A stretch of 8,176 nt of DNA, from the NCBI GenBank assembly GCA_019686145.1, contig JADGHK010000085.1, positions 1 to 8,176 of the forward strand, in the 5' to 3' direction. The position numbers and the translations under genes were made by a program. The DNA comes from Bryobacteraceae bacterium (GTDB lineage: Bacteria > Acidobacteriota > Terriglobia > Bryobacterales > Bryobacteraceae). The notes beneath the pieces are model-generated. The model was not told the origin of the DNA and searched no databases. It saw nothing but the letters and a program-made list of their open reading frames with translations. This document shows, piece after piece, positions 7,264-8,176 of this stretch (within the stretch, counting starts at the first letter, position 1; every line of letters starts with the position of its first letter).

Positions 7264-8112
7264 CTACCGGATGGCCGCGCTGGCTGGCGGGTTGGCGAGG
7301 GATTCGAGGATCCGGGCGGCTTTCGGATGGGCTTTTGCGGCCAGCTTCAGGTGAGGCACCGCTTCCTCCATCCTGCCCAGATGGAGCAGTACGAGCCCCA
7401 GGAGGTAGCGTGCGCCGGTGAGATCGGGCCTCCCGCGCAGGGCCGCTTTGGCCGCCTCCTCGGCCTCCGGCAGCTTCTGGACGGTATAGAGCGACACTGC
7501 GAAGCTCATCTGGATGAGCGGGGATGCGGGGTCCAGTTCGGCCGCGCGGCGGAGCGTCTGCTCTGCATCCTCATAGCGCCTCTGTTGGAGATAGACATTT
7601 CCGAGGCTCAGCAGAGCTTCCGGGAAATCCGGATCGATTGCCAGAGCTTTCTGATAATGGCTCAGCGCGTCGCCGAGTTTCCCGCGCTGCTGGGCAGCGC
7701 TTCCTTTCTGGTATTCCCGAAGCGCTTTCTTTGAGACCGGGTTGGCAAGCCGCGAAAGAGAAACGACGCCGGAGACTGGCTTCGTTTCGGTACGGGGAGG
7801 AAGAAGGATCGAGATGGGGATCCCGTTGGGCTGCACTTTCACCATCTGCCGGGCAACGACCCTGCCCGTGCGATCCAGCACAGTGAATTCATAGTCGTCC
7901 GCTGGCACCATCGGCAGCGCAAAATGCTCATGATCGACTTGTGCCGTGGCGACGAGCGTGTGTCCCCGTAAAGAGTAGACCTCGATCAGCAGAGGCTCTG
8001 TTCCTGCGTTACGAATTTCGCCTTCCACGCGAACCATCGAGGGCTGAGCGTTCGAGAGAGAAGTAAGCAAGAGAAATAGAGAGACAATGTGGACGCACCT
8101 GTGGTGCTTCAC
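7264..8112 (-). CDS. Secreted tetratricopeptide-repeat protein
   Basis: This 282-residue protein begins with a signal peptide: basic MKHHR, hydrophobic core to about residue 19, and a likely signal peptidase I site after Ser-Asn-Ala22. There is no lipobox cysteine. Residues 25-105 form a beta-rich region (VRVEGEIRNAGTEPLLIEVY, then DYEFTVLDRTGRVVARQ) that resembles carboxypeptidase-regulatory-like domains. A linker, VSGVVSLSRLANPVSKKA, leads into about four TPR units at 130-163, 164-197, 198-231 and 232-265; GDALSHYQKALAIDPDFPEA and EDAEQTLRRAAELDPAS show the repeat pattern well. TPRs mediate protein-protein contacts, so it probably acts as a periplasmic or surface scaffold; the partner is unknown. 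The start is GTG at 8112, immediately preceded by an in-frame TGA, with GGAGG 10 nt upstream. It has no evident functional link to the ilv operon. Confidence 0.9.
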   Translation of the reverse strand: MKHHRCVHIVSLFLLLTSLSNAQPSMVRVEGEIRNAGTEPLLIEVYSLRGHTLVATAQVDHEHFALPMVPADDYEFTVLDRTGRVVARQMVKVQPNGIPISILLPPRTETKPVSGVVSLSRLANPVSKKALREYQKGSAAQQRGKLGDALSHYQKALAIDPDFPEALLSLGNVYLQQRRYEDAEQTLRRAAELDPASPLIQMSFAVSLYTVQKLPEAEEAAKAALRGRPDLTGARYLLGLVLLHLGRMEEAVPHLKLAAKAHPKAARILESLANPPASAAIR

Positions 8113-8176
8113 TCAGGAAATTCCTCCGTCAGTTTTTGGGATTTGGTGAACCAGAACGTCGGTTCTCGCGAGCGAT
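8109..8176 (-). CDS. Possible 3' end of an upstream gene (cut by window edge)
   Basis: One frame gives a 21-residue tail ending LTEEFPE, with its TGA overlapping the GTG start of the TPR gene in a GTGA. This would parallel the ATGA junction further down. All three frames are open for most of this short stretch, and this one has the most GC-rich third positions. With so little sequence the call is tentative and no family can be named. Confidence 0.25.
   Translation of the reverse strand, partial: RSREPTFWFTKSQKLTEEFPE

Noticed and set aside
7106..7421. Plus-strand open frames covering the ilv upstream region and the end of the TPR gene
   Set aside because: They are antisense to the TPR gene end and have no ribosome site or domain; composition looks like non-coding reading.

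Overview
The window reads as one stretch of a GC-rich bacterial chromosome in which every recognised gene lies on the minus strand. The core is a branched-chain amino acid operon. In transcription order (right to left) it runs: a short leader peptide with an attenuator-like terminator, ilvB (acetolactate synthase large subunit), ilvN (small regulatory subunit), ilvC (ketol-acid reductoisomerase), a citramalate synthase (cimA), an unrecognised protein with one C-terminal membrane segment, and a zinc-free quinone-oxidoreductase-like MDR enzyme. A cut-off M24-type (Xaa-Pro aminopeptidase) gene follows at the left edge. Upstream of the operon, at the right edge, is a secreted TPR protein. No mobile element, CRISPR array, rRNA or tRNA was seen.

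The taxon is an inference from memory of protein families. The Geobacter-like long CimA and the secreted TPR protein with a carboxypeptidase-regulatory-like N-terminus fit an acidobacterium (Solibacter/Bryobacter type) best. I could not test this.

The genes form a pathway. IlvBN condenses pyruvate to acetolactate, or with 2-oxobutyrate to acetohydroxybutyrate, and IlvC rearranges and reduces the product. CimA makes citramalate from pyruvate and acetyl-CoA, which LeuCD/LeuB (not in the window) would turn into 2-oxobutyrate. The cluster therefore couples valine and leucine synthesis to a threonine-independent isoleucine route. Gene junctions are tight (24-nt gap, 8-nt overlap, 36-nt gap, 17-nt gap, ATGA 4-nt overlap), so one transcript is likely.

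The most interesting part is the 416-nt region between the TPR gene and ilvB. It holds a 37-codon ORF with 13 Ile/Val/Leu residues, an 11-bp hairpin followed by six U, and a segment at the end of the ORF that nearly copies the 3' arm of the hairpin and can pair with its 5' arm. This is the architecture of ribosome-mediated transcription attenuation. The competing reading is that the ORF is the decayed tail of a PEP-CTERM protein followed by its terminator; both are reported.
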